Assembly (NCBI RefSeq): GCF_004792655.1
Contig: NZ_SRZC01000019.1
Span: 1 to 64,000, forward strand
Length of the DNA stretch: 64,000 nucleotides
Direction: 5' to 3'
Origin: Palleniella muris
Lineage (GTDB): Bacteria > Bacteroidota > Bacteroidia > Bacteroidales > Bacteroidaceae
Part shown: positions 28,544 through 37,819 of the stretch, piece after piece
Numbering within the stretch: the first letter of the stretch is position 1
How the letters are laid out: each line of letters opens with the position of its first letter
Notes under the pieces: model-generated
Seen by the model: only the letters and a program-made list of their open reading frames with translations
Databases searched by the model: none
Told to the model about the DNA's origin: nothing
Program-made: the position numbers and the translations under genes

Positions 28544-29434
28544 ATGAAAAGAGCAATTATCTGCGTAATTGCGCTGTCTGCCATATCCGTCATGGCGGCA
28601 GCAAAAGACGAAGACAGCAGCAAAGCAAGAAACAGTTCATTTACCATCGAAGGTTACGGCGAAACAGGAGTCATGAAGACATCCGAAGGTTATAATGCCG
28701 TCAGTCCGCATGTTCTCGCAGGCGCGGAGTATATTTGGAAATATGGCTGGAGCGCATTTGGAGAAGTGGAGTATGCAGATGCGGCTGACATCACACAATT
28801 GTTCGCACAGAAGACCTTCACAGAATGGGCAGCAGTGCGTTTCGGCAAGATGACTGTCCCTGTCGGCATCTCAAATCTTCTTGACAATCCCATGGACCAC
28901 TTCTCCGTATCCCTGCCATTGGGCGAAACGGATATCCTGCCAGAGAACTGCAACCTCACCGGCATATCGTTCCTTGGAAGCCATAAAATGTGCAACTATG
29001 AAGCGCAAATACTGCTGGCAAACGACTCCTTGGCATTGGCAATGCGAATCGAGAACAGTCCTGCCGACAATCTAAGTATTGACGCAAGCGGATATTATGA
29101 CGGAAAATTCATTGTGAGCAGCAACCTGAGATTCTCATCTGATGCCGTCATTGCACGTGCCGTTGCCACATATTCCCAGCGGGCAAATGCCGTCCACTGC
29201 GGAGCTGAAGCCGGCTATGACCTGTTCCATGGTCTGCCAAAAGCAAACAGCCGTCTTTTTGCCTTTGTACGGTATGACTTCTCCAATCATAAAGAGAATT
29301 GTCATAGCGCGAAGATAGGCATCAACTATCTGCCACTCGAACAGATTGTCATCAAAGCAGAATACGAAAGGAACATACTCCGAAATTCTTCTGACAACAA
29401 TCTTGCAATCGGGGTTGGCATATCATTGCCATAA
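28544..29434 (+). CDS. Outer-membrane beta-barrel protein (porin-like)
   Basis: 296 residues. Signal peptide MKRAIICVIALSAISVMAAA, then alternating amphipathic strands throughout (for example FTIEGYGETGVMKTSEGY, YGWSAFGEVEYADA, AAVRFGKMTVPVGISN) and a last strand NNLAIGVGISLP. The RFGKMTVPVG/LLDNPMDHF region resembles porin O/P-type barrels, but the substrate is unknown. ATG at 28544 fits the signal peptide and the upstream box; the frame is open 67 codons further up without protein character. Convergent with the metal permease gene, with a long hairpin in between. Confidence 0.8.
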   Translation: MKRAIICVIALSAISVMAAAKDEDSSKARNSSFTIEGYGETGVMKTSEGYNAVSPHVLAGAEYIWKYGWSAFGEVEYADAADITQLFAQKTFTEWAAVRFGKMTVPVGISNLLDNPMDHFSVSLPLGETDILPENCNLTGISFLGSHKMCNYEAQILLANDSLALAMRIENSPADNLSIDASGYYDGKFIVSSNLRFSSDAVIARAVATYSQRANAVHCGAEAGYDLFHGLPKANSRLFAFVRYDFSNHKENCHSAKIGINYLPLEQIVIKAEYERNILRNSSDNNLAIGVGISLP

Positions 29435-29704
29435 AAGAATTGTTGGTGTACGGCAAACATCTTCAACACTCTGCAGTTCATTATTTTTTTAGTGTAACAA
29501 ACTCTGCGCAATGATAGTCCATGACTCGCTAATGACCGTGACCTGGCCACTGTGTCCTCATGGTATCCCAGGATTCAGCAATGCGTGCCTATAAAGCCTG
29601 TTGACAACTTGTGCATGTGGATGCGTGTGTGTGGATGTACCACGCTCACTTTCACAAGCTAAGTAACATCTCAGCAATCAGGAAAAATCTCACACATAAA
29701 AACA

Positions 29705-29754
29705 AATCACTCTCCTTACAAAAAGCAGATGTTCTTTTTGTAAGGAGAGTGATT
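29705..29754. terminator. Long perfect hairpin between convergent genes
   Basis: AATCACTCTCCTTACAAAAAG at 29705-29725 is the exact reverse complement of 29734-29754, giving a 21-bp stem with an 8-nt loop. It stands between the barrel gene and the permease gene and is close to the permease stop; probably a bidirectional terminator. Confidence 0.75.
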
Positions 29755-29771
29755 GTCAAAACGCTAAAATC

Positions 29772-31076
29772 TTACAGCAAACGGCAGTCAAAGCCGGCAG
29801 AGTCAATAGCCTTCATCACAGACTCCGCAGAGCAGGTGCCCCACACCTTGACCTCACCACAGTTCAGGCAGACATCCGCACGCTCCACTCCTGCAACGGA
29901 CTGCACAGCACCTGCGACAGCGGCGCGGCAGTGGGAACAGGTCATGCCATCAACCTTTATCGTATAGTCAGGCATGTCTGTGGCTGCCACCTCATGCTCA
30001 CTACCATGATGACTGCGGCGAATGACAAAAGCATTGACCATAAGCGCAACAAGAACAATGCCGGAAGCTATCTCTATAAACCCAGGTCCGCCATCCTCAC
30101 AACAGCTATTTGCCATGACACCTGCCGGTGACAGCGCAAACCACTCGCGCGGCATAAGATAGTCCATCGCCAGACCACAGAGAACCGAACCGAAGATAAT
30201 GGAGCCAAGGTATATCATGAGCGTCTTGCGACCCATAATCTTGCGCACGACAAGGATTGATGCGGCATTGCTTGCCGGTCCTGCCATAAGCATGACAAGG
30301 GCAGTGCCCGGAGAGAGACCTTTGAGCATCAGCGACACGGCAATTGGTATGCTGCCAGTGGCACAGAGGTACATGGGAATGGCAGCCAGCAGCACAAGAA
30401 CCATACTCAGGAGTGTGTTTCCTGAGAAGAGTTCAAAGAACTGCGCAGGCACAGCAACGGTGATTAAAGCGGCGATAAGCAGACCGATGAAAAGCCATTT
30501 GCCCACATCCTGCAACATCTCCACAAATCCATAGTTGAGGGCAGACTTCATGCGTGCAGCAAAAGAAGCGTCTTCTGCATGCTCATGACTATGGCAGCAG
30601 CCGTCCTTGCACCCCTCTTCCACTGTCTCTTCATCGTCTTTCCATTCCTCCTTACCGTCAAGTCTGTTGACAAGTATGCCGCCAAAGAATGATGTGACGA
30701 GTGCTGCCAACGGGCGGATGACGGCAAACGCCGGTCCAAGCACGGAGTATGTCGCCATAATGCTGTCCACTCCTGTCTGTGGGGTAGCGATGAGGAATGA
30801 TGTTGCAGCACCTTTGGACGCCCCTTCGCGGCGAAGGGCGGCAGTGGTAGGTATGACTCCGCATGAACATAATGGGAGAGGTATGCCCAAGAGTGCAGCC
30901 TTAACCACTGATTTCCAGTCATTGGAGGCAAGGTGGCGTGAAAACATATTCCGTGGGACAAATGCCTGAAGCAGTCCCGCAATGAAGAATCCCAGAAGGA
31001 GGTAAGGTGCCATTTCGCACAGCAGATGCCAGAACGAAAGCACGTAGTCGGAGAGAACATCTTTAATCATAATCAT
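29772..31076 (-). CDS. SO_0444-type metal efflux permease with C-terminal HMA domain
   Basis: About 434 residues. An N-terminal permease half (PYLLLGFFIAGLLQAF, GIPLPLCSCGVIPTTAALRREGASKGAATSFLIATPQTGVDS) is the DUF318/ArsP-like family signature with Cys in LCSCG. A Cys/His loop (GCKDGCCHSHEHAED) precedes the second half (YLCATGSIPIAVSLM, LMAGPASNAASILV). Residues 360-434 form a heavy-metal-associated domain with GMTCSHC. Family members export Cu or Zn or related metals; the metal here is inferred. The start is at MIMIKDV because a -7 box lies at 31151-31158, inside the longer open frame. Confidence 0.88.
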   Translation of the reverse strand: MIMIKDVLSDYVLSFWHLLCEMAPYLLLGFFIAGLLQAFVPRNMFSRHLASNDWKSVVKAALLGIPLPLCSCGVIPTTAALRREGASKGAATSFLIATPQTGVDSIMATYSVLGPAFAVIRPLAALVTSFFGGILVNRLDGKEEWKDDEETVEEGCKDGCCHSHEHAEDASFAARMKSALNYGFVEMLQDVGKWLFIGLLIAALITVAVPAQFFELFSGNTLLSMVLVLLAAIPMYLCATGSIPIAVSLMLKGLSPGTALVMLMAGPASNAASILVVRKIMGRKTLMIYLGSIIFGSVLCGLAMDYLMPREWFALSPAGVMANSCCEDGGPGFIEIASGIVLVALMVNAFVIRRSHHGSEHEVAATDMPDYTIKVDGMTCSHCRAAVAGAVQSVAGVERADVCLNCGEVKVWGTCSAESVMKAIDSAGFDCRLL

Positions 31077-31150
31077 TTCTATGTGATTTATTGTTTGCAA
31101 AAGTGTAAAAGGACAGCGCATAGTTATACGCCTTTCCTTGATTTCGGGTG

Positions 31151-31158
31151 CAAAATTA
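31151..31158 (-). promoter_or_regulatory. Promoter -7 box of the metal permease
   Basis: Minus strand TAATTTTG, 75 bp upstream of the chosen start. Confidence 0.65.
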
Positions 31159-31290
31159 CATAAAATATTTTGCAAACCGGTTGCAAAAGCATTGGTGTCC
31201 GGCAAACAGGCATAATCCTTTGCAATTCATGCTTTGAGAAACGATTAATCTTCTGAGTTCGCATGCGGATGGCTCTATGCAGCACTAATA

Positions 31291-31323
31291 ATTTAACGTG
31301 AGTCCGTCGAACTCACGTTAAAT
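31291..31323. repeat. 13-bp inverted repeat with the AACGTGAGT motif
   Basis: ATTTAACGTGAGT (31291-31303) and ACTCACGTTAAAT (31311-31323) form a perfect stem with a 7-nt loop. The same ACGTGAGTTC core occurs singly at 18235 and 62199. The surrounding gap 31206-31595 holds no gene I can support. Confidence 0.7.
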
Positions 31324-31595
31324 CATAACACGGATTCAGAAGATTATGTTGATTATATATAAGAGCGCACAAAACTATTTACACCTTATATTATATAATA
31401 TGCTCTATACAACTATTCCATTTTACAAGAGATACCCCCATATATACCCCTATAACATTTGGAATCGCTTGCGGAATGTTGTACCTTTGCAACCGAAACC
31501 AAAAACATCAAGAATGTTGGTTTACAGAGTTCTTTGACATACTTGCCATACTTATTTTACAGCCCATTACGGAAACAATCGGACGCAAAGCTTTA

Positions 31596-32654
31596 CTACA
31601 ATAAGCGCACCTTGGAAACAATTCCCTGTGCAAGGGCGAGGAATGCCTGCCCTGTCGGTGACGCGACATCCATTGCAGCAGGAGTACCGTTGTCGCCATT
31701 CTCGCAAACGCTCTGCACGATAGGTATTTGTGCCAGGAGCGGAAGGTTAAGCTGCTCGGCAAGATTCTTGCAGCCGTCCTTGCCAAAGATGTAGTACTTG
31801 TTCTCCGGAAGTTCCGCCGGAGTAAAGTATGCCATGTTCTCCACAAGACCGAGAATTGGCACATTGACCTTGTCGTTCTGGTACATGTCTATGCCTTTGC
31901 GTGCATCGGCAAGCGCAACTTGCTGCGGAGTGGAGACGATTACCGCTCCCGTGATGTTCAGTATCTGGAGCAATGACAGGTGAATGTCGCTCGTTCCGGG
32001 AGGAGTGTCAAGGATAAGGTAATCGATGTCCGACCAATCGGAGTCGCAGATAAGCTGCTTCAATGCAGAGCAAGCCATGCCGCCACGCCACAGAGTTGCT
32101 GTCTCAGGCGATACGAAGAAGCCAATGGAAAGGAGTTTCACACCGAATTTTTCGATAGGTTCAATAAGCTGTCTGCCGTCCTTCTCTATCGCATAAGGGC
32201 GTGCATCTTCGCATCCGAACATCTTTGGCATGGAAGGTCCGAAGATGTCTGTGTCAAGAAGCCCCACCCTATAACCAAGGCGCGCCATGGCAACAGCGAT
32301 GTTTGCCGACACCGTAGACTTGCCGACACCCCCCTTTCCGGAACTTACGGCAATTATTTTCAGGTCTGTGAGGTACTTGTCCTCTTTCGGACGCGGCTTT
32401 GTCTTGAACTCTGTCTTTATCGTGACCTCCACTTCCTTGCCCACGTAATAGTGTATTGCCGCCTCGGCAGCCTTCAGTGTGGATTTGAGGAAAGGGTCTG
32501 TCTCTTTTGGGAAAAGCAGTGTGAACGATACCTTCATGCCATCGATGCTGACATCATCGACAAGCATCTCGCTTTCGATGAGGTTCTTTTTCGTTCCGGC
32601 ATAGTTCACTGTGGCAAGGGCATCAGTGATGAGTTTGGGATATAATGTTTGCAT
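31596..32654 (-). CDS. mrp: Mrp/ApbC-type Fe-S carrier ATPase
   Basis: 352 residues from MQTLYPKLITDALATVNY. An N-terminal MIP18/DUF59 domain (to about 95) is followed by a P-loop ATPase with the deviant Walker A SSGKGGVGKSTVSANIA, then LLDTDIFGPSMPKMFG and YLILDTPPGTSDIHLS. These proteins bind and transfer Fe-S clusters. The usual CxxC before the FGKDG segment is absent: the text is FTPAELPENKYYIFGKDGC, apparently with one Cys. The frame is open upstream into tandem repeats, which is not protein-like, so ATG 32654 is used. Lies downstream of purT on the same strand. Confidence 0.93.
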   Translation of the reverse strand: MQTLYPKLITDALATVNYAGTKKNLIESEMLVDDVSIDGMKVSFTLLFPKETDPFLKSTLKAAEAAIHYYVGKEVEVTIKTEFKTKPRPKEDKYLTDLKIIAVSSGKGGVGKSTVSANIAVAMARLGYRVGLLDTDIFGPSMPKMFGCEDARPYAIEKDGRQLIEPIEKFGVKLLSIGFFVSPETATLWRGGMACSALKQLICDSDWSDIDYLILDTPPGTSDIHLSLLQILNITGAVIVSTPQQVALADARKGIDMYQNDKVNVPILGLVENMAYFTPAELPENKYYIFGKDGCKNLAEQLNLPLLAQIPIVQSVCENGDNGTPAAMDVASPTGQAFLALAQGIVSKVRLL

Positions 32655-32659
32655 TCTTT

Positions 32660-32701
32660 GGTTTTGGGTTGCAGGTTTTGGGTTGCAGGTTTTGGGTTGC
32701 A
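32660..32701. repeat. Three tandem copies of a 14-bp unit
   Basis: GGTTTTGGGTTGCA occurs three times in a row. An inverted copy with one change, AACCCAAAACCTACAACCC, follows at 32736-32754, so the purT-mrp spacer can fold into a hairpin. Confidence 0.9.
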
Positions 32702-32768
32702 GCCCTTCATTTTGCTTAATAAAAATGAACCTATAACCCAAAACCTACAACCCATAACCTTGGAAATT

Positions 32769-33926
32769 CTATTTCAATACTGTTTCGGCAAGACGCTTAG
32801 CCTTGTCGCGCAGGCAGTCAGTGCCGTTCTCGACATCGCCATAAGTCAGCACAACGCCCATACGGCGTCCCTTGTGAGCTTCAGGCTTGCCGAAGATGCG
32901 GATGCGTGCGTTCTCTTCTGAGAGCACATCGGCAAGATTGTATTCAGGCACGCCCTCATAATCCTTGTCAGCAAGCACTACGGCTGACGCTCCTGCATGT
33001 TCCAGCTTGATGCTATGGATAGGCAGACCGAGGACAGCGCGCAGATGCAGCTCAAACTCTGAAAGGTTTGTAGTATGACCGAGGGTCACCATACCTGTGT
33101 CATGCGGACGCGGGGAAAGCTCTGAGAAGACAACGCCTGTCTCGGTAAGGAAGAACTCCACGCCCCAGATGCCTGCACCCGTGAGTGCCGCAGTGACCTT
33201 TGCCGCCATGTCCTGAGCATCCTTAAGGTCCTTATCGGAAATCATGTAAGGCTGCCATGACTCACGGTAGTCACCGCCTTTCTGAACATGGCCTATCGGA
33301 GGACAGAAAAGAGTAGGACCGTTTTTCTGTGTGACCGTGAGCAATGTAAACTCTGATGTGAAATGAATAAACTCCTCAATGATTACCTCCTGCAAATCAC
33401 CACGTGCGCCTGCCATGGCAGCATCAAACGCCGGACGCAGTTCCTCTGCACATTTTACAGTGGACTGACCATGTCCGGAAGATGACATCAGAGGCTTGAT
33501 TACGCATGGGAAACCTATCTCACGGCTGGCTGTCTCAAGTTCCTCGAAGGTCTTGGCATAGAAATACTTTGCCGTACGCAGCCCGAATTCCTTTGCAGCG
33601 AGGTCACGAATAGCCTGGCGGTTCATGGTATAGTTCACGGCACGCGCTGACGGTACAACCTGTATGCCCTGCTTCTCAAAATCGAAAAGGCGTTCTGTGC
33701 GTATCGCCTCTATCTCCGGGACAATGATGTCCGGCTTATGCTTAGCAACCACCTCCGCAAGTTTGTCACCGTCAAGCATGGAGAAAACCTCACGCTCGTC
33801 GGCAACCTGCATAGCCGGTGCATTGTCATATTTGTCACATGCCACAACATACACGCCCTTGCGCTTTGCAGCAATAACGAACTCCTTACCCAGTTCTCCT
33901 GAGCCAAGCAACAGAATTTTCATCAA
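32769..33926 (-). CDS. purT: Formate-dependent GAR transformylase (PurT)
   Basis: 385 residues, normal length. N-terminal [22 protein letters not shown], then [19 protein letters not shown], the ATP-grasp part [14 protein letters not shown] and [25 protein letters not shown]. It makes formylglycinamide ribonucleotide from formate and ATP, the folate-independent version of the third purine step. A second purine enzyme, a monofunctional AICAR transformylase, is at 47192. Upstream of mrp with a repeat-filled 114-bp gap. Confidence 0.97.
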   Translation of the reverse strand: MMKILLLGSGELGKEFVIAAKRKGVYVVACDKYDNAPAMQVADEREVFSMLDGDKLAEVVAKHKPDIIVPEIEAIRTERLFDFEKQGIQVVPSARAVNYTMNRQAIRDLAAKEFGLRTAKYFYAKTFEELETASREIGFPCVIKPLMSSSGHGQSTVKCAEELRPAFDAAMAGARGDLQEVIIEEFIHFTSEFTLLTVTQKNGPTLFCPPIGHVQKGGDYRESWQPYMISDKDLKDAQDMAAKVTAALTGAGIWGVEFFLTETGVVFSELSPRPHDTGMVTLGHTTNLSEFELHLRAVLGLPIHSIKLEHAGASAVVLADKDYEGVPEYNLADVLSEENARIRIFGKPEAHKGRRMGVVLTYGDVENGTDCLRDKAKRLAETVLK

Positions 33927-33996
33927 AAAAGTAATGTTGAATATATTATTGTCAAGATAATCACTTGTTCACATCAGTGACAAAGCACATTGCCGA

Positions 33997-34311
33997 TTAT
34001 TTGGCATTGTTGCGAATGCACTGCTTCTTGCAATCTTCAGACTTGGTGCACTGCTTGTCACACTGCTTCTTGCACTCTGACGGATTGCCACATTTTTTCT
34101 CACACTTGGACTTGCAGCCTGCAGACTTGTCACACTGCTTCTCACATTTGGCTGTGCCACACTTAGCTGTACATTTGTCAGACTGTGTGCACTGTTTCCC
34201 TACACATGAGGTAGTTTTAGCCTTTTGGCTATTGTCTGACTGGTTGACTGACTGTGCACTTACTGTAAGTACGCATACTAATGCTGCGATGATGCTTAGA
34301 ATCTTTTTCAT
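33997..34311 (-). CDS. Small secreted Cys/Lys-rich protein
   Basis: 104 residues. A clear signal peptide (KKILSIIAALVCVLTVSAQ) leads to a mature part of about 84 residues with 14 Cys, mostly as KxC, KxxC and CDK units (for example GTAKCEKQCDKSAGC, KSKCEKKCGNPSEC, KKQCDKQCTKSEDC). No family recognised. The pattern suggests either a metal-binding, metallothionein-like peptide or a disulphide-stapled secreted peptide. A -7 box about 110 bp upstream supports expression. It sits beside purT but points to no shared function. The reading frame is clean and unlikely to be chance. Confidence 0.8.
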   Translation of the reverse strand: MKKILSIIAALVCVLTVSAQSVNQSDNSQKAKTTSCVGKQCTQSDKCTAKCGTAKCEKQCDKSAGCKSKCEKKCGNPSECKKQCDKQCTKSEDCKKQCIRNNAK

Positions 34312-34420
34312 TGTTGTTCTACGTTTTTAATTGTCATTTTTAATACTATGCCGCCCATAAGCAGCAATAAGTGTTGTAAATATATTTATCTGTTGGCTTG
34401 TCCATTTCTGTCACTTGGTG

Positions 34421-34428
34421 CAAAGGTA
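34421..34428 (-). promoter_or_regulatory. Promoter -7 box of the Cys-rich gene
   Basis: Minus strand TACCTTTG, 110 bp upstream of the start codon. The rest of 34429-34685 holds no gene. Confidence 0.65.
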
Positions 34429-34685
34429 CTCATTTCCACTGTAACGCCAGAATGGAAATCCCCTAACTGTACATGGGAAAACCCTATATCTTTCACCAAA
34501 GAGAGTGTACACCATGCCATTCAAAGCGGATAAATGATAAATCACAACAATCTATATGCAAAATTACAAAATACCCAAAGTACCACCAAAATTATTTCGC
34601 AAAAGTTTATTAATTCACCTTATTATTATATGAATGAGAAATGAAAAATCGCTTGCATATAGCTATTTATGTCAAAATAAATTCG

Positions 34686-34693
34686 TAAATTTG
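34686..34693 (+). promoter_or_regulatory. Promoter -7 box of the PL11 lyase
   Basis: TAAATTTG on the plus strand, 111 bp upstream of the ATG at 34804. Confidence 0.6.
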
Positions 34694-34803
34694 TACCCGA
34701 AATGGAAATGACCTCACAAAAAGACGGCTTCCTACATAGCCAAACGACTTCATGGAATGACTTGACCTGATTAACAAAAACACCAATTAAAACACTAACA
34801 AAC

Positions 34804-37668
34804 ATGCTAAGAAAATTACTATTTGTACTCTTACTTGCAACGGCAACAACCATGTGGGCGCAGAAAGCGACCGCGTTGTGGAGTTTAAATGATTTGGAGA
34901 ACCTGACAACTGCAAGCCTTACAGGCGATGAAACTGCAGTTGCCCAGTTGACGACTGCCTGCAAGATTGGCGAAAAACTGACCGCCACGGAATTATTGAC
35001 AGTCTCAGGAGCCGATGCCGGTTATACGGCGGTGACATACGACCGTCCCATGACGAAATTCCAACCTGCCACAGAGGTGAAAAACATCACCAACGGCTAT
35101 TGTGGCTCTTTCAGCATAAACATTGCTGAAGGGCATACATTCAAACCTACTCGCTTGTCCTTCGATGCAGCACGCTGCGGAACGGACAAAGGCACAATAA
35201 GCATAACCACACAGACAGGTTCTGCTCCTGCAACAACATTTGCACAAGGAATCACTCCTTTGCGCAACAAAATCATGTCAGGCAACTCTACCGGATTCAG
35301 CACCCATGAATACAACATCAACGGTGTGATAGTTGAAGGTTCATCCTACACTGTGAACATATACATAATGGGAATCGCCAACACCAAGCAGATTGCAATA
35401 GGCAGTGTGGAAATAGAAGGCATCGTGGATGAGCCGGTATACAACATGTCACACTACCTGTCCGCATTCACTTGCCGTTCCAACGGAGAAACCATTGACC
35501 TGTACCCTGTAATAAAGGATTCTGGCAATGGTGTCGAGAGCCTTTTCAGAACAAAACTGACAGAAGTCCCTACAGACTTCAATGCCATACCGACGGAAGG
35601 CTATACTGCCAATGTCGACTATGCAAACAATGTTGCCACTGTTACCATAAAGGAGAATGGCAGCACTGTCTACTCATCAGCTGTACGCCTCATGGTCAGT
35701 CACATCGGCAACCGTGGCGAGGCAAAACCGCTCAACCGTGGCTTGCTGGCTGTCCACCTTAACGATGGCAATCTTGTCAGCTGGCGTATGCGTGCCACAG
35801 ACATCCCAGGCTCCACTCTGTACAAACTCTATCGTGAGGGCGAACTGATACAGACCTTGAAACTAAAGACGAACTACTATGATCGTGGCAAAACTGCCGG
35901 AACGAACTATCGCATAGAAGTATGCAGTGCCGACGGCGCTGTGCTTGAGACGCAGGAAACTTCTGCATGGGATGCGCAGAACACCGCTTTCGCCTTGCCA
36001 CAGGCTCCTACAGACACCAACGGTACCGGAGCTACATACACTCCGAATGATGCTTCATGTTATGATATGGACGGCGACGGCGAGCAGGAGATTGTCATAC
36101 GCTGGGAACCTTCCAATGTCCGCGATGGCGCAAATACCGGCTCAACGGGTGCTGTATTCTTTGACTGCGTAAAACTTGACGGCACACACCTTTGGCGCAT
36201 CAATCTTGGACGGAACATGTGGGCGTCACAGCACACAATAACATTCCTCTGCTATGACTTTGACGGTGACGGCTATGGCGAGATGATTGTACGCACCGCT
36301 CCCGGAACCATAGACGGCGAAGGCAATTTCGTGCTTATGGGCAATGATGACCCTTATGCAAATTACGTTGCAGCTAATGGGCGTGTGGAGAGCGGACCGG
36401 AGTATCTCACTGTATTCGACGGCACAACCGGCGGTGCAATAAGCAGCATCCACTACTGGCCTGCCCATGACGACTTCGAGAACAATTCAGCCGCTTATGG
36501 CAGTGCAGCACGCATAGAGCGTTATAATGCAGCCATGGCGCGACTTAACGTCAACGGCAAGGCTACTCCGTGTGCAGTGATGAATCATGGCTATTACAGC
36601 CAGGCATACTATATGGCTGCATACTTTGACGGAAAGGAACTCCATGAGTTATGGCGTCACTCTTCCACAACAAGCGGAAAGGGAATGTATGGACAAGGCT
36701 ACCACACACTCCAGTCGGCAGATGTCGACGGTGACGGCTTTGATGAGATAGTTGCCGGTTCGGCAGTGCTTGACCATGACGGTGTGAACGTGCTGTGGAG
36801 AAGCGGCGAAGGTCATGGTGACGCGCTGCATATAGGCGACTTTGACTGGAACAACCCGGGAATGGAGATTTATTCTGTCATGGAGGATGGAAAAGCATCC
36901 TATGTCCACTACGCACAAGACATGCGCGACGCAAAGACAGGCCAGCTTCTTTGGGGCACCCCGAAGACTGGCGGTGACTGCGGACGCGGTCTCTGCGGCG
37001 ACTTTGACGACAAGCATGAGGGAGCGGAATCCATGTGTTCTGCCTATCCCGGACTGTACGACAGTAAGGGTAATGTCATCAGCGACTGGCATGTAGGTAC
37101 AACAAGCTCTTCTTCTATAAACTTCCGCATTTACTGGGACGGAGACCTCTATGACGAGTACCACGACCGACAGCATATAGACAAGTGGGACAGCACGACA
37201 AAACAGTGGAAACGCCTGACAACCCTCTACAACATCGCACCGGGTGCATCATCCATCAACGGAACAAAATATGTTCCTTCTCTGCAAGCTGACATCCTTG
37301 GTGACTGGCGCGAGGAGGTTGTCTACTACTATGCCATAGACGCTGCAGCCGGAAAATTCGGGCTGAACATCATCACCACAAACTACGAAAGCAACTACAT
37401 GCTGCCGTACTTGCGTGACGACCATGTCTACGACAATGCCATCGTATGGCAGAACACTACCTACAACCAACCTCCACACATTTCCTACTCACCAGTGGTT
37501 TACTGGAAAGAACTGCAAGAAATCCTGACCGGTATATGCAACGTCTCCATTTCTGACACGGATACAACAAATAATGCCACTTACAACATCGCAGGTCAGC
37601 GTATCAATCCTTCATATCTGCAAAACGGTGGTATCGTGATACGCAACGGTAAGAAATATATGAAATAA
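34804..37668 (+). CDS. Rhamnogalacturonan lyase, PL11 family, secreted
   Basis: 954 residues. Signal peptide LRKLLFVLLLATATTMWAQ, then about 270 residues of beta-rich accessory sequence. The PL11 catalytic beta-propeller runs from about 300 to 900: RGEAKPLNRGLLAVHL, LVSWRMRATD, then calcium-loop repeats CYDMDGDGEQEIVIRWEP, CYDFDGDGYGEMIVRTAPG, SADVDGDGFDEIVAG and QADILGDWREEVVYY. The last 25 residues (YNIAGQRI then NGGIVIRNGKKYMK) look like a Bacteroidetes secretion/sorting domain. It cleaves the rhamnogalacturonan-I backbone of pectin. Longer than bacillary homologues because of the extra N-terminal part. No susC/susD pair adjoins it, so it is not in a full utilisation locus here. Confidence 0.93.
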   Translation: MLRKLLFVLLLATATTMWAQKATALWSLNDLENLTTASLTGDETAVAQLTTACKIGEKLTATELLTVSGADAGYTAVTYDRPMTKFQPATEVKNITNGYCGSFSINIAEGHTFKPTRLSFDAARCGTDKGTISITTQTGSAPATTFAQGITPLRNKIMSGNSTGFSTHEYNINGVIVEGSSYTVNIYIMGIANTKQIAIGSVEIEGIVDEPVYNMSHYLSAFTCRSNGETIDLYPVIKDSGNGVESLFRTKLTEVPTDFNAIPTEGYTANVDYANNVATVTIKENGSTVYSSAVRLMVSHIGNRGEAKPLNRGLLAVHLNDGNLVSWRMRATDIPGSTLYKLYREGELIQTLKLKTNYYDRGKTAGTNYRIEVCSADGAVLETQETSAWDAQNTAFALPQAPTDTNGTGATYTPNDASCYDMDGDGEQEIVIRWEPSNVRDGANTGSTGAVFFDCVKLDGTHLWRINLGRNMWASQHTITFLCYDFDGDGYGEMIVRTAPGTIDGEGNFVLMGNDDPYANYVAANGRVESGPEYLTVFDGTTGGAISSIHYWPAHDDFENNSAAYGSAARIERYNAAMARLNVNGKATPCAVMNHGYYSQAYYMAAYFDGKELHELWRHSSTTSGKGMYGQGYHTLQSADVDGDGFDEIVAGSAVLDHDGVNVLWRSGEGHGDALHIGDFDWNNPGMEIYSVMEDGKASYVHYAQDMRDAKTGQLLWGTPKTGGDCGRGLCGDFDDKHEGAESMCSAYPGLYDSKGNVISDWHVGTTSSSSINFRIYWDGDLYDEYHDRQHIDKWDSTTKQWKRLTTLYNIAPGASSINGTKYVPSLQADILGDWREEVVYYYAIDAAAGKFGLNIITTNYESNYMLPYLRDDHVYDNAIVWQNTTYNQPPHISYSPVVYWKELQEILTGICNVSISDTDTTNNATYNIAGQRINPSYLQNGGIVIRNGKKYMK

Positions 37669-37707
37669 AACACATGCTGCAAGACTATTTTACAAACATA
37701 TTCTGCA

Positions 37708-37748
37708 AAAAAAGACTGTCTGATTCCCGTCAGGCAGTCTTTTTTTTG
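37708..37748 (+). terminator. Terminator after the PL11 gene
   Basis: AAAGACTGTCTGA pairs with TCAGGCAGTCTTT (one G-U) around TTCCCG, with a run of T after it; 40 bp beyond the stop codon. Confidence 0.92.
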
Positions 37749-37819
37749 CAGAATAGCCATCTGACTATCTTGTTTATAACACATTGCTCATCTTGCATTA
37801 GAAGCAACAGGCTCCAAAA

